Source: Flavobacterium sp. N502540
GTDB lineage: Bacteria > Bacteroidota > Bacteroidia > Flavobacteriales > Flavobacteriaceae
DNA: 64,000 nt
Assembly: GCF_025947365.1 (NCBI RefSeq)
Contig: NZ_CP110012.1
Coordinates: 1,488,001-1,552,000, forward strand
Direction of reading: 5' to 3'
Shown here: positions 1 through 8,878 of the stretch, piece by piece
How positions within the stretch are numbered: the first letter of the stretch is position 1
Layout: each line of letters starts with the position of its first letter
Notes under the pieces: generated by a model
What the model was told of the DNA's origin: nothing
The model's input: the letters and a program-made list of their open reading frames with translations, nothing else
Database searches by the model: none
Translations under genes and position numbers: made by a program

Positions 1-36
1 CCCGAGGTTTCCGCCTCCTATAATGTGTACTTTCAT
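1..36 (-). CDS. proC: Probable pyrroline-5-carboxylate reductase, N-terminal 12 codons only
   Basis: The minus strand opens with ATG at 34-36 and reads MKVHIIGGGNLG to the window edge. This is the start of a Rossmann fold, with the dinucleotide-binding GGGNLG directly after the first strand, as in ProC (last step of proline synthesis, NAD(P)H-dependent). Only 12 residues are visible, so another Rossmann-fold dehydrogenase is possible. It lies head to tail with mgtE, with a gap of about 100 bases. Confidence 0.5.
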   Translation of the reverse strand, partial: MKVHIIGGGNLG

Positions 37-135
37 TGCTTTTATTTGGCTGGTTAATAGCGAATTATTCGGTTACAAATTACGCCGATTTTAGAGATCA
101 ATAATCACTCTTATCTATTAATTTGTTGCAAAAAC

Positions 136-1485
136 TTAGAATCCAAGAATAAGTTTGGCTACTCCGAAGTAGAGCATAATACCAAATACGTCATTGGTTG
201 TGGTGATAAAAGGTCCTGTTGCAATAGCAGGATCGATTTTATTTTTATGTAAAAACAACGGCACTAAAGTTCCCAGAGTTGCTGCAAACAAAATTACTAC
301 AATCATCGAAATTGAAATTGCCATTCCTACCAGGTACTGTTGGTACATAATGGAATGATATCCCAGTAAAAGCAACGAAATAATAGTTCCCGAAATCATC
401 GAAACGGTAATCTCCTTGCTAAAGTATCCTCTGCTGAATTCTTTTAGTGTTCCGTTTGCCAAACCCTGCACAACGATTGCCGAAGCCTGAACTCCAATGT
501 TACCTGCTGTCGCCGAAAGCAACGGTACAAAAATAATCAGAGTTGAATATCTCTGAAAAGTGGCTTCGTTACCCTTTAGTACAAATGATGCAACAATTTC
601 GATTACCATTCCAATTAAAAGCCATGGCAAACGCGCCTTGGTCAATTCCAGAACACTATCGTTTGATTCAACGTCCTGTGTAATACCCGCTGCCAACTGA
701 TAATCTTTATCGGCTTCGTCCTTGATTACGTCTACGATATCATCGATAGTAATTCTTCCTACCAAACGGCCTAACTCGTCGACCACCGGAATTGCTTCTA
801 AGTCATACTTCTGCATGATACGGGCAACTTCGACATCTTCGGTATCAACATTTACAAAATTTAACTTTCTGATGTAAATATCTCCGATCTGTGTTTTGGT
901 TGAAGTGGTCAATAAATCTTTAAGAGACAGCCTGCCTTTCAAACGATTCTCATCGTCTACGACATAAATTGAATGTACTCTGGAAACATTCTCGGCCTGA
1001 ATACGCATTTCTTTGACACAGGTAAGAACATTCCAGTTTTCATTAACTTTCACCAGCTCTTTCCCCATCAAACCTCCGGCAGTATTCTCGTCGTAACGCA
1101 ACAATTCGACAATGTCTTTTGCGTGCTCAACGTCGTTTAACTCAGAGATTACCTCTGCTTTAATGTCCTGTGAAAGTTCGGCGATAATATCGGCCGCATC
1201 ATTGGTTTCCAGCTCATCAAGCTCTTCTGCAATCTCTTTAGGCGACAGGCGGCTTAAGATGTTTTCACGAAGATCATCTTCTAATTCCAGAAGAATCTCG
1301 GCCGTTTTATCACTATCTAAAACCTTAAAAATATAGGTCGCACCGTCGAAATCCAGCTCGTCCAGAATTTCGGCTATATCAGCATGGTGCAAATCATTAA
1401 GTAAAATTTCAAGTTCCTTGTCATTTTTCTTAACAATGTGCTCTTCTAATTGTTGGATTAAGTCTTTGCTAACTTTGAACTCCAT
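136..1485 (-). CDS. mgtE: Magnesium transporter MgtE
   Basis: A 449-residue inner-membrane Mg2+ channel of normal family length. Residues 1-130 form the acidic helical MgtE N domain. Residues about 131-260 form two CBS domains, which in the family sense cytosolic Mg2+ and gate the pore. Five membrane helices follow from about residue 285. The conserved pore segments are visible as [16 protein letters not shown] and, near the C-terminus, [18 protein letters not shown]. The start codon lies inside the 3' end of rsmA (17-base overlap), so the two are probably cotranscribed. No M-box-like leader can be placed because the upstream sequence is coding. Confidence 0.95.
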   Translation of the reverse strand: MEFKVSKDLIQQLEEHIVKKNDKELEILLNDLHHADIAEILDELDFDGATYIFKVLDSDKTAEILLELEDDLRENILSRLSPKEIAEELDELETNDAADIIAELSQDIKAEVISELNDVEHAKDIVELLRYDENTAGGLMGKELVKVNENWNVLTCVKEMRIQAENVSRVHSIYVVDDENRLKGRLSLKDLLTTSTKTQIGDIYIRKLNFVNVDTEDVEVARIMQKYDLEAIPVVDELGRLVGRITIDDIVDVIKDEADKDYQLAAGITQDVESNDSVLELTKARLPWLLIGMVIEIVASFVLKGNEATFQRYSTLIIFVPLLSATAGNIGVQASAIVVQGLANGTLKEFSRGYFSKEITVSMISGTIISLLLLGYHSIMYQQYLVGMAISISMIVVILFAATLGTLVPLFLHKNKIDPAIATGPFITTTNDVFGIMLYFGVAKLILGF

Positions 1486-2254
1486 CGGCTTCTATTTTTT
1501 GAGTCAGTTCAATAAATTCTTCTACGCTAAGCTGTTCAGGACGTTTATCAAAGATAGTGTCTTCTCGCAACTTATCAGTTAAATTTAATGTTTTCAAACT
1601 GTTACGTAATGTTTTTCGTCTTTGCTGAAAAGCCGTTTTCACTACTGTGAAAAACAATTTTTCTCCGCACGGAAGACTATAATCTTCCTTTCGGGTCATT
1701 CTCATCACACCCGACTTCACCTTGGGCGGAGGAATAAAGACGTTTTCATCTACTGTAAACAGGTACTCTGTAGTATAGAAAGCCTGAGCCAGAACGGATA
1801 AGATTCCGTAGGCCTTTGATCCTTTTTTCTCGCAGATTCGTTCTGCAACTTCTTTTTGAAACATCCCCGAAAATTCCGGAATCTGATGTTTAAATTCTAA
1901 AGTTCTAAAAACAATCTGTGTTGAAATATTATAAGGAAAGTTTCCGATAATAGCGAATTGCTTGTTCTCGTAAACCTCATTGATATTGTACTTCAGGAAA
2001 TCCTGAGAAATAATGTTATCTTTTAATTTTGGATAATTCTCACCTAAATACGCCACCGATTCTGTGTCGATCTCGATCACGTGTGTATTAATTGGTTTGT
2101 CAAGCAAATACTTAGTCAACACACCCATCCCCGGCCCTATCTCTAAAACCTCATCATATCCGTTCAGGCTTAGAGTATCTGCAATTGCTTTGGCTATACT
2201 TTCATCCTTTAAGAAATGTTGTCCTAAATGTTTTTTAGCTTTTACTTTTTCCAT
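1469..2254 (-). CDS. rsmA: 16S rRNA (adenine1518-N6/adenine1519-N6)-dimethyltransferase
   Basis: RsmA/KsgA dimethylates two adjacent adenines in the 3' hairpin of 16S rRNA late in small-subunit assembly. At 261 residues it has the usual length. The SAM-binding motif EIGPGMG is at residues 38-44, the adenine-pocket motif NFPY at 105-108, and the family N-terminus with GQHFL at 11-15. The C-terminal helical domain contains [11 protein letters not shown]. It overlaps mgtE by 17 bases. A degenerate palindromic repeat lies just upstream, at about 2258-2320. Confidence 0.96.
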   Translation of the reverse strand: MEKVKAKKHLGQHFLKDESIAKAIADTLSLNGYDEVLEIGPGMGVLTKYLLDKPINTHVIEIDTESVAYLGENYPKLKDNIISQDFLKYNINEVYENKQFAIIGNFPYNISTQIVFRTLEFKHQIPEFSGMFQKEVAERICEKKGSKAYGILSVLAQAFYTTEYLFTVDENVFIPPPKVKSGVMRMTRKEDYSLPCGEKLFFTVVKTAFQQRRKTLRNSLKTLNLTDKLREDTIFDKRPEQLSVEEFIELTQKIEADGVQS

Positions 2255-2257
2255 TCT

Positions 2258-2320
2258 CTTTTCTAGATTCTTAGATTGTCAGACTACTTAGATTGTTAGA
2301 TTATCGAATAATCCAAAAAT
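2258..2320. repeat. Degenerate copy of an intergenic palindrome family
   Basis: Repeated TTAGATTGTTAGATT-type words followed by ATTATCGAATAATCC. This resembles the perfect 23-bp stem at 2655-2710 but is broken. It lies immediately upstream of rsmA. Confidence 0.5.
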
Positions 2321-2328
2321 CAAGTCAT

Positions 2329-2460
2329 CTACTTCTTATTTATTTCGCGAAGCTGCTGAATATCGAGTAAATCTTTAGCTCTGTTCGCTTTAATCTTACT
2401 TGTAATCAGGTCTTCCAGTGATAAATTCATCAATGTTTTGATTCCACAATTTTGACATCC
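2329..2460 (-). pseudogene. C-terminal stub of a nucleotidyltransferase-like gene
   Basis: An ATG at 2428-2430 opens a 33-codon frame ending at 2329, with SLEDLITSKIKANRAKDLLD. That is the hallmark C-terminus of small DUF6036/AbiEii-like nucleotidyltransferases, usually written LEDLI..K...R.KDL.DI..L. The catalytic N-terminal part (GG-YAV and DIDIW type motifs) is absent. The sequence upstream runs directly into the stop codon of the 61-residue gene at 2460. In-frame similarity seems to reach a few codons beyond the ATG. The simplest reading is that a deletion removed most of the gene. Translation of the stub is possible but unproven. Confidence 0.55.
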
Positions 2461-2645
2461 TATTTTGGTTTAATCACAATGAGAAAATTATCTTTATTCT
2501 TATCCTCTTTATTCTTAATCGGAAACCTGCTTACCTGTTCCATCAAACGAAAAAAAGCGTAAACTCTTTCGGTTTTAGACAACTTCAGAAAATCTTCCTG
2601 TTGCTGTTTGTTGCTTTCTTCTTTTGTTTGAAACCGAATCTCCAT
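2460..2645 (-). CDS. Small hypothetical protein, partner-type ORF of a lost nucleotidyltransferase
   Basis: A 61-residue charged protein (MEIRFQTKEESNKQQQEDFL...) ending NFLIVIKPK. It has no membrane segment or catalytic motif. From memory, similar short proteins in Flavobacterium sit just before a nucleotidyltransferase gene, and here the stub of such a gene follows immediately. Its function is unknown. It is flanked by palindromes on its upstream side. Confidence 0.6.
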   Translation of the reverse strand: MEIRFQTKEESNKQQQEDFLKLSKTERVYAFFRLMEQVSRFPIKNKEDKNKDNFLIVIKPK

Positions 2646-2654
2646 CTTTTCTTA

Positions 2655-2710
2655 GATAGTTAGATTGTTGGATTATTCGAAAAATCTAATAATCCAACAA
2701 TCTAACTATC
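2655..2710. repeat. Perfect 23-bp inverted repeat with 10-base loop
   Basis: The left arm at 2655-2677 pairs perfectly with the right arm at 2688-2710. The loop is CGAAAAATCT. It fills the gap between the DUF4286 gene and the small ORF. It could end transcription or stabilise a 3' end, but there is no clean U tract. A sister copy with the same loop lies at 3045-3100. Confidence 0.85.
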
Positions 2711-2716
2711 CTCCTT

Positions 2717-3028
2717 TTAATGTTCCGAAATCACTTCCAGCTCTGTCCTGAAAGAAAGCATTTTATCAGCGAATAATTCCAAGGCTTCTCTGTGAAATGC
2801 CGGTTCGTCTTCGACATAATAACGCTCTAACGTTTCCTTGCTATCTGTAACATATTGAACGGAATAAGTAATTCCGCCCATTTCTTCCTCAATCATCACC
2901 CTGACAATTCTTGCCGAAGAAAACTTTTGTGTGGCCAGGATTTCCGGTATGTGTTTCTCTTGCATCCACTTTAACCATTGCTCCTGAACGCTCTCGTGTA
3001 TATTGGTAGTAACGTTGTAAATAATCAT
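2717..3028 (-). CDS. DUF4286 family protein
   Basis: A 103-residue cytoplasmic protein starting MIIYNVTTNI with a conserved W-x-x-WMQEKHIPE segment. It looks like a dimeric ferredoxin-like (alpha+beta) domain, as found in DUF4286 proteins of the Bacteroidota. No catalytic role is known for the family. It sits in a minus-strand run between a TPR protein and the small ORF, separated from both by related palindromes. Confidence 0.8.
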   Translation of the reverse strand: MIIYNVTTNIHESVQEQWLKWMQEKHIPEILATQKFSSARIVRVMIEEEMGGITYSVQYVTDSKETLERYYVEDEPAFHREALELFADKMLSFRTELEVISEH

Positions 3029-3044
3029 TCTTTCTAGATTGTTA

Positions 3045-3100
3045 GATTGTTGGATTGTTGGATTATTCGAAAAATCTAATAATCTAATAATCCTATAATC
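3045..3100. repeat. Imperfect copy of the 2655-2710 palindrome
   Basis: Arms at 3045-3067 and 3078-3100 pair with several mismatches and G-T pairs around the same loop, CGAAAAATCT. It lies between the TPR gene and the DUF4286 gene. The retained loop but drifted arms suggest a shared origin rather than chance. Confidence 0.75.
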
Positions 3101-3104
3101 GGTA

Positions 3105-4886
3105 CTATAAATTCTTGTCTCCTCTTAACTCCCGGTATTTTTTCCTGGCATCAACAAAGTAAATACTGTCCTGATGATTAAAAATTACCTTCTCATATAA
3201 AGGCTTCGCCTTTTCTGCATTATGCAATTCATCGTTGTAAATTTCTGCAGAGAAAAACAATGCTTCGTCGATATAAATTCCATCGCCATGATGGTCTATA
3301 ATCTGCTGATACTGCGCCAAAGCTGAGGTGTAATCCTTCAGGCTTTCATAAATTTTACCTAAACGCAACATTGTAACAGCTTCAATTTCCTGTCCTTTAA
3401 ACGTTTTTAATATCCCCTGAAACTGAGCAATTGCTTCCTGCTTTTTATTCTGATACATTAAAAAATCACCTTTGGCAAACTGCTTCAAAGCGGTTTGTGT
3501 TGAATCGGCAACTGTATTGTCGTTGATCAGTAAAAAATACTCAAGTGCATCATTGGCAATTAATTGCGTATTGGCCGCCTTCAATTCTTTAAACTGTTTC
3601 AAAGCCCACTCGAAATCACCTTTGTAATAACTTGTTTTGGCGGCTTTCAAACTCGCTTCATGCGCCATTACATCATTCTTCAAATCCAACTGAATTTGCG
3701 AATAATAAATAAGTGCCTGATTGAATTTCTCTTCTAAAAGCAGAATGTCTGCCAGCTCCATTTTCGCATCTGCCTGCTGATAGGCATTCAGATTTAATTC
3801 CAGCGCTTTTTTAATAATATCCTTGCCTTCTTCTGTCTTTTTAAGATTAAAAGCCAGGAAATGTGCCTGAATTATTTGCAAAGATAAGGTAAAAGGAGTT
3901 ATTTCATAGGTTATGAGCAATTGTTGTAGTTCGGAATTGATTAATGGATACTCTTTTTCCTGCGCTTTATCAATTTTTATCTGCATCAAAGACGAATTTG
4001 TCTGAATGAGTAAATCACGATCTTTAGTCGTCTGAAGAATAAAATTGAAAATTTCCTCTGCCGTGTCAGTCTCATCTTCATTTAACGCAAATTGTCCCAG
4101 ATTAACAATACTTGAAAGTGATTCCGGGTCGCGTTTGTAGATTGCTTTTTCCTGAATAAAGGCTTTACCGAATTCTTTCTGCTGCACATAAAACCAACTC
4201 AGGTAATGATTCCAAAACACATCCTGATCTTTTTGTGTTCTCAAAATCAAAGCTTTTCGCATTGCATCTTTAAAAGCGGTATTATCCGTTTCGCCGTTCA
4301 TGAAACGAGACAGCTGTGTCTGTATTAAATTTGCGTTCTGTGGATTTTTGTACGATTCTGTCAGTAAAAGATCAATCATCTGATCCGTCTGTCCTAACTG
4401 TCCGTACAGCATTCCGATTTGAAAATTGAAGTTATAATTCGGCTGAATTGACATGGCGGTCTGATAGGCTCGTAATGCATATTCAAGCAATACTTTTTTC
4501 TCAAAAGAATTACCAACTCCGTAAACATCATTCGGATTGGTTCTAATCTTTTCGATCGCCTGTTCGTAGTAACTTTTGGCTTTAGCATCGTTTTTCTGCA
4601 GTTGGAAATTATACCCTAACTCTACTAAAAAAACGCCTTGCTTGTATTTGTTGTAACGATCCTGAATTACTTTCTGTGCAGTCTCAAACTGCTGCAACTG
4701 CTGATAACAGTCAATTGTTCTTAAAAAATATTGTGTGTTGGACGGCGAACTGTTTAAAAGTTCTTCGTAACTGATTTTAGCTTTTTCAAAATCACCTTTA
4801 TCGTAATAATACTGCGCAAGCTGTTCATTCTGTGAAAATGCAAAAGCAGACCAGAACAAAACGATATAGATGATGCTGTTTTTCAT
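3105..4886 (-). CDS. Secreted or periplasmic tetratricopeptide-repeat protein
   Basis: A 593-residue protein with an N-terminal signal peptide (MKNSIIYIVLFWSAFAFSQ) and TPR-like repeats along its length, for example YYYDKGDFEKAKISYEELL near residue 27 and YTSALAQYQQIIDHHGDG near the C-terminus. It resembles the long TPR proteins of Bacteroidota envelopes that serve as assembly scaffolds, but no partner can be named. It lies upstream of the DUF4286 gene on the same strand. A palindromic segment (about 4905-4990) separates it from lgt. Confidence 0.85.
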   Translation of the reverse strand: MKNSIIYIVLFWSAFAFSQNEQLAQYYYDKGDFEKAKISYEELLNSSPSNTQYFLRTIDCYQQLQQFETAQKVIQDRYNKYKQGVFLVELGYNFQLQKNDAKAKSYYEQAIEKIRTNPNDVYGVGNSFEKKVLLEYALRAYQTAMSIQPNYNFNFQIGMLYGQLGQTDQMIDLLLTESYKNPQNANLIQTQLSRFMNGETDNTAFKDAMRKALILRTQKDQDVFWNHYLSWFYVQQKEFGKAFIQEKAIYKRDPESLSSIVNLGQFALNEDETDTAEEIFNFILQTTKDRDLLIQTNSSLMQIKIDKAQEKEYPLINSELQQLLITYEITPFTLSLQIIQAHFLAFNLKKTEEGKDIIKKALELNLNAYQQADAKMELADILLLEEKFNQALIYYSQIQLDLKNDVMAHEASLKAAKTSYYKGDFEWALKQFKELKAANTQLIANDALEYFLLINDNTVADSTQTALKQFAKGDFLMYQNKKQEAIAQFQGILKTFKGQEIEAVTMLRLGKIYESLKDYTSALAQYQQIIDHHGDGIYIDEALFFSAEIYNDELHNAEKAKPLYEKVIFNHQDSIYFVDARKKYRELRGDKNL

Positions 4887-4904
4887 ATTTTAGCTTTTTT
4901 TTCA

Positions 4905-4990
4905 GTGTTCAGTGACAGTTCTCTATCTCAGTTTGCAGTCGCAGTTTACAGTTTGCATTGTTCAACATAGACTGAGACTGAGAACCGCGA
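4905..4990. repeat. CAGTTT/ACTGAG-type palindromic repeat downstream of lgt
   Basis: Repeated words such as CAGTTTGCAGTCGCAGTTTACAG face ACTGAGACTGAGAACCGCGACT, giving an imperfect inverted structure. Related words recur on the other side of lgt at 5835-5935. Confidence 0.55.
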
Positions 4991-4997
4991 CTAAAAA

Positions 4998-5822
4998 CTA
5001 AATATAAACATTCTTCCTAGACTTCCAGACAATCAGTCCCAGGCCTATCAAAATAAAAGGAATACTCAATATTTGTCCCATGTTAATGAACATACTATTT
5101 TCGAAAGCTTCCTGATTTTCTTTGAAAAACTCAATTACAAATCGCGCCAGAAACAGTAACATCAGAAAATAGCCAAAGATCAAACCATCCGCTTTTCGTA
5201 TCTTCTCTGATTTGTACATCGTCAGTAAAATTACAAAAATCAACAGGTAGGCAAAGGCTTCATACAGCTGTGTCGGATGCCTTGGAATTAAATCGTCTCT
5301 CTGAAAAACCACACCCCAGTTTCCATTGGTGGGTTTTCCGTAAATCTCAGAATTCATAAAATTTCCAAACCTGATAAAAGCTCCTGTAACCGGAACTCCA
5401 ATTGCCATTTTATCTAAAAGCCACAAGAATTTAACTTTATACTTTCGGCAATATAAAACCATAGCGGTTAAAACTCCGATTGAACCTCCGTGGCTTGCAA
5501 GCCCTTGGTATCCAACAAATTTATAAACTCCTGCTACTTTTTGTATGGGCAACAGAATTTCTATCGGATGCTGTAAAAAATAAGACGGTTCGTAAAAAAA
5601 ACAATGTCCCAATCTCGCTCCCAAAATAGTCCCGACGATTACATAAACCAATAAACTATCAAGATTATCCAGCGAAAGATTTTCTTTTTTATAAATATTA
5701 CGCACTATGGCGTAGCCCAGCAGTAATCCGCAGGCAAAAAAAGCACCATAATATTTTAGTGGAAAACTATCTGTTATCCAAAAAATAACGGGATCTGCGT
5801 CCCAATTTAAAATCCCTCCCAT
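4998..5822 (-). CDS. lgt: Phosphatidylglycerol--prolipoprotein diacylglyceryl transferase
   Basis: Lgt attaches diacylglycerol to the lipobox cysteine of prolipoproteins in the inner membrane. The window holds several likely substrates. Start chosen at MGGILNWDADP (5822), giving 274 residues: an upstream in-frame ATG at 5879 would add 19 residues translated from a palindromic repeat. Visible family motifs are HGG at 111-113, the Lgt signature RFGNFMNSE at 151-159 and RHPTQLYEA at 181-189. Hydrophobic helices fill the rest. serS lies upstream on the same strand. Confidence 0.95.
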   Translation of the reverse strand: MGGILNWDADPVIFWITDSFPLKYYGAFFACGLLLGYAIVRNIYKKENLSLDNLDSLLVYVIVGTILGARLGHCFFYEPSYFLQHPIEILLPIQKVAGVYKFVGYQGLASHGGSIGVLTAMVLYCRKYKVKFLWLLDKMAIGVPVTGAFIRFGNFMNSEIYGKPTNGNWGVVFQRDDLIPRHPTQLYEAFAYLLIFVILLTMYKSEKIRKADGLIFGYFLMLLFLARFVIEFFKENQEAFENSMFINMGQILSIPFILIGLGLIVWKSRKNVYI

Positions 5823-5834
5823 CTTCCTCTTTTT

Positions 5835-5935
5835 TTTAGTATTCAGTCTCGGTTTACAGTATTCAGTCACAGTGTTCAATGCAATTCACCTCAAACTGAG
5901 GCTGCAACTGAACACTGTGACCGTTACTGGAAACT
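5835..5935. repeat. 13-bp inverted repeat element upstream of lgt
   Basis: GTCACAGTGTTCA (5866-5878) and its exact reverse complement (5909-5921) flank a smaller CTCAAACTGAG hairpin. The surrounding words (CAGTCTCGGTTTACAG) match the repeat at 4905-4990, so lgt is bracketed by two members of one family. Confidence 0.7.
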
Positions 5936-5946
5936 TTATTTCAATC

Positions 5947-7218
5947 TTAATTTATAATATCAAATCCACAGTATGGACGTAATACTTCCGGTACTACGAT
6001 TCCTTCCGGAGTTTGATAATTTTCTAAAATTCCGGCCAAAACTCTTGGCAATGCCAATGAACTTCCGTTTAGAGTATGTGCCAATTGATTTTTCCCGTCT
6101 TTGTCTTTGAAACGCAATTTCAAACGATTGGCCTGAAAAGTCTCAAAATTAGAAACGGAGCTGATCTCTAACCAACGATCCTGTGCTGTTGAAAACACTT
6201 CAAAATCATAAGTCAAAGAAGATGTGAAGCCCATATCACCACCACACAAACGTAAAACACGGTATGGTAATTTTAACTCTTTCAAAATCTCTTTTATGTG
6301 TTCAACCATTCCGTCTAATGCTTCATAAGACTTATCCGGATGCTCCACACGTACAATTTCTACTTTATCAAACTGGTGCAAACGATTCAATCCACGTACG
6401 TGAGCTCCGTAAGAACCTGCCTCACGACGGAAACACGGTGTATAAGCAGTATGCAAAACTGGCAGATCGCTCTCGTTTAAAATCACATCACGGAACAAAT
6501 TCGTAACCGGAACCTCAGCGGTTGGAATCAAATACAAATCATCAACAGTTGAATGATACATTTGCCCTTCTTTGTCCGGTAATTGTCCTGTTCCATAACC
6601 TGAAGCTTCGTTTACCAAATGCGGTACCTGAACTTCGTTGTATCCGGCAGCAGTGTTTTTGTCTAAAAAGTAATTGATCAAAGCACGCTGTAAACGGGCT
6701 CCTTTTCCTTTATAAACCGGAAACCCTGCTCCAGTAATTTTCACACCCAATTCAAAATCGATGATATCATACTTTTTCACCAACTCCCAGTGTGGTTGTG
6801 CTCCTTCGTGCAAAACCGGAATATCTCCTTCCTGAAAAACATTCAGATTGTCATCCGGTGTTTTTCCTTCGGGAACAATATCAGCAGGAAGATTGGGTAA
6901 AGTGTATAATTTATTGGTTAATTCGGCAGCTAAAGCTTCTGCTTTTTCGCCCAATTCTTTGCTTTTTTCTTTTAAGGAAACTGTTTTTTCTTTCAGGATT
7001 GCAGCTTTCGATTTCTCGCCAGCTTTCATCAATTCCCCTATATCTTTGGACAATTTATTAGATTCGGATAAAGTGTTGTCTAATTCTACTTGTGTTGCGC
7101 GACGGTTTTCGTCTAATTGCACCACTTCTTCCACAACGCTTTTAGCATCGATATTTCGTTTTGCTAAAGCCTTGATTACTTTCTCCTGATTCTCTCTAAT
7201 AAATGCGATTTGTAACAT
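5947..7218 (-). CDS. serS: Seryl-tRNA synthetase
   Basis: A class II aminoacyl-tRNA synthetase of 423 residues charging tRNA-Ser. The N-terminus (to about residue 110) is the long antiparallel coiled-coil arm that grips the tRNA. Motif 2 appears as CFRREAGSYGAHVRGLNRLH near residue 255, and motif 3 as NGSSLALPRVLAG near residue 390. The start MLQIAFIRENQ fits the family. Length and motifs are intact. Confidence 0.97.
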   Translation of the reverse strand: MLQIAFIRENQEKVIKALAKRNIDAKSVVEEVVQLDENRRATQVELDNTLSESNKLSKDIGELMKAGEKSKAAILKEKTVSLKEKSKELGEKAEALAAELTNKLYTLPNLPADIVPEGKTPDDNLNVFQEGDIPVLHEGAQPHWELVKKYDIIDFELGVKITGAGFPVYKGKGARLQRALINYFLDKNTAAGYNEVQVPHLVNEASGYGTGQLPDKEGQMYHSTVDDLYLIPTAEVPVTNLFRDVILNESDLPVLHTAYTPCFRREAGSYGAHVRGLNRLHQFDKVEIVRVEHPDKSYEALDGMVEHIKEILKELKLPYRVLRLCGGDMGFTSSLTYDFEVFSTAQDRWLEISSVSNFETFQANRLKLRFKDKDGKNQLAHTLNGSSLALPRVLAGILENYQTPEGIVVPEVLRPYCGFDIIN

Positions 7219-7326
7219 AGCTTGTTTTTTATAACTATTGTATTTTTTTTATAATGGAAGCAAATTTAAGGAAATGTTTCCTAAGATCATGACAAAGTTG
7301 GTTCTAAAGTTATTTCGGGGCTGTAC

Positions 7327-7402
7327 CACAGAGATACGCAAAGAAAACACAGAGATACGCAAAGATTATTCTTTACTCTTTACTCTTCACTCTTTACTCT
7401 TT
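7327..7402. repeat. Direct repeats between serS and a TPR gene
   Basis: Two copies of CACAGAGATACGCAAAGA (7327-7344 and 7348-7365) are followed by tandem CTTTACT-type 9-mers. The latter run through the stop codon of the downstream minus-strand gene (7394-7396). Similar ACACAGAG words occur at 12330-12471 and 15729-15955. Confidence 0.7.
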
Positions 7403-8821
7403 AATCACCCTAAAACTTGCTGTTGAATCTGCCGTAGTCACTTTAAGCACATAAAAACCAGAAGGCAGGCTTGAGACGTCTATCTTTCCATCTGTACTTT
7501 TTCCTTTTAAGACAGAAACCGATTCGAAATTAAAAAACTCATAATCAAAGTTTTCGGCATTAAGATCTTTTATCGAAATCACACTTATTGCGGGATTCGG
7601 GAAAACATATGGTTTTTTCGTATTTGCATCTTCATGCTGAGTATTATTGCAAGCACTTTCCAACCATGCTGATAAATCTGTTTCATCATAAATCAGAGCA
7701 TAATTGAGCGCTTTTGCTTTTTGAAACAACTCACAGGCTTTTTTGTATTTATGCTGCTCTACATAAATAATCCCCAGATTCTTCATCGCGTACGAATTAT
7801 TTTTATCCGTTTCTAATGCTGCTTTTAAATCGGCGATTCCTTTATTTGATTCTCCTAATTTGTGATAGATTAAACCCCGGATGGTTCTTAAATCTCTGCC
7901 ACCGTAAGCCGAATTTCTGCCTGCAATTGTTTTTTCAGCCGCAAAAACTGCCGCAATATTTTCCATCGCTTTTTCATAATTGCCTGTATCGCTGTACAAT
8001 TTCGCGAGGCTCCACCTTGCATATGCGTGATCCGGTTTTACAGCTGCAATTTTCTCCAGATAAAAACACGCTAAATCGTATATCTTTCTTCGCTGGAGCA
8101 ATGAAGCAAAATTATAGAGGATGCGTAAATCGTCCGGAGCACTTTTTATGGCTTTATGGTAATACTGGATCGCAAAACTATCCATTTCGAGTGATGCATA
8201 GACAAAGGCTAATCTGTCGTAAAGCTTGCTTCGAAACAAATCTTTCTTTTGCTCTAACGAATCGGCCAAAACAATACTTTTATTTTTAGGATCTTTATCA
8301 ATCGAGTACTCGACTTTTTTTAAATCTTCGAGTGCCAGCGTAATATTGCCCAAACTAACACTTAACACACCCCGATTGTACAGATCATTAACTTTAGTGG
8401 GATTGTAATTTGTTTTGGCATTGATTTCAGTAAGCAGTTTGAGGGCTTTTTTTACCGATTCTTCCTTGTCTTTACTGAAAGGCAGTTTATGATCGGTTCT
8501 GCCAACCAATTTCCCATGCGCAAAATTCCAGGTGACTAACTTTTCGCCTTCCTGATTGTACTGAAAGCAATCGGAATCTTTGAGCCCTTTCTCGTCGTAA
8601 TAAAAAACTTCGTTCAATTTTCCGTTCGGATAATACGTTTTGGTGCTGTCCGGATTTTTATCTGCTCCGTACCAAATTTGCACCGAAACGACCTGATCGT
8701 CGTAATAATACCGGGTAACATTATCAGTTGTATTCGTATTGTTCACCTGACCGGATAAAACTACCGGCAAAAACAACAAGGCAAAAATTGCCTTTTTACA
8801 AATGGAAATTTGTTCTCTCAA
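7394..8821 (-). CDS. TPR protein with type IX secretion C-terminal sorting domain
   Basis: A 475-residue exported protein. A signal peptide at the N-terminus is followed by a short MORN-like stretch (YYPNGKLNEVFYYDEKG near residue 65). Several TPRs run from about residue 150 to 390. The C-terminal 75 residues form a T9SS type A sorting domain: PNPA, then FNFESVSVLKG, then LPSGFYVLKV. It is therefore likely to be carried across the outer membrane and anchored or released. The last codons overlap a tandem repeat. The substrate or partner is unknown. Confidence 0.85.
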   Translation of the reverse strand: MREQISICKKAIFALLFLPVVLSGQVNNTNTTDNVTRYYYDDQVVSVQIWYGADKNPDSTKTYYPNGKLNEVFYYDEKGLKDSDCFQYNQEGEKLVTWNFAHGKLVGRTDHKLPFSKDKEESVKKALKLLTEINAKTNYNPTKVNDLYNRGVLSVSLGNITLALEDLKKVEYSIDKDPKNKSIVLADSLEQKKDLFRSKLYDRLAFVYASLEMDSFAIQYYHKAIKSAPDDLRILYNFASLLQRRKIYDLACFYLEKIAAVKPDHAYARWSLAKLYSDTGNYEKAMENIAAVFAAEKTIAGRNSAYGGRDLRTIRGLIYHKLGESNKGIADLKAALETDKNNSYAMKNLGIIYVEQHKYKKACELFQKAKALNYALIYDETDLSAWLESACNNTQHEDANTKKPYVFPNPAISVISIKDLNAENFDYEFFNFESVSVLKGKSTDGKIDVSSLPSGFYVLKVTTADSTASFRVIKE

Positions 8822-8878
8822 GATTTTATTGATTAGACGGAAAATGCAATTTCAGGTAAAATTATTTATTTTATTTCA

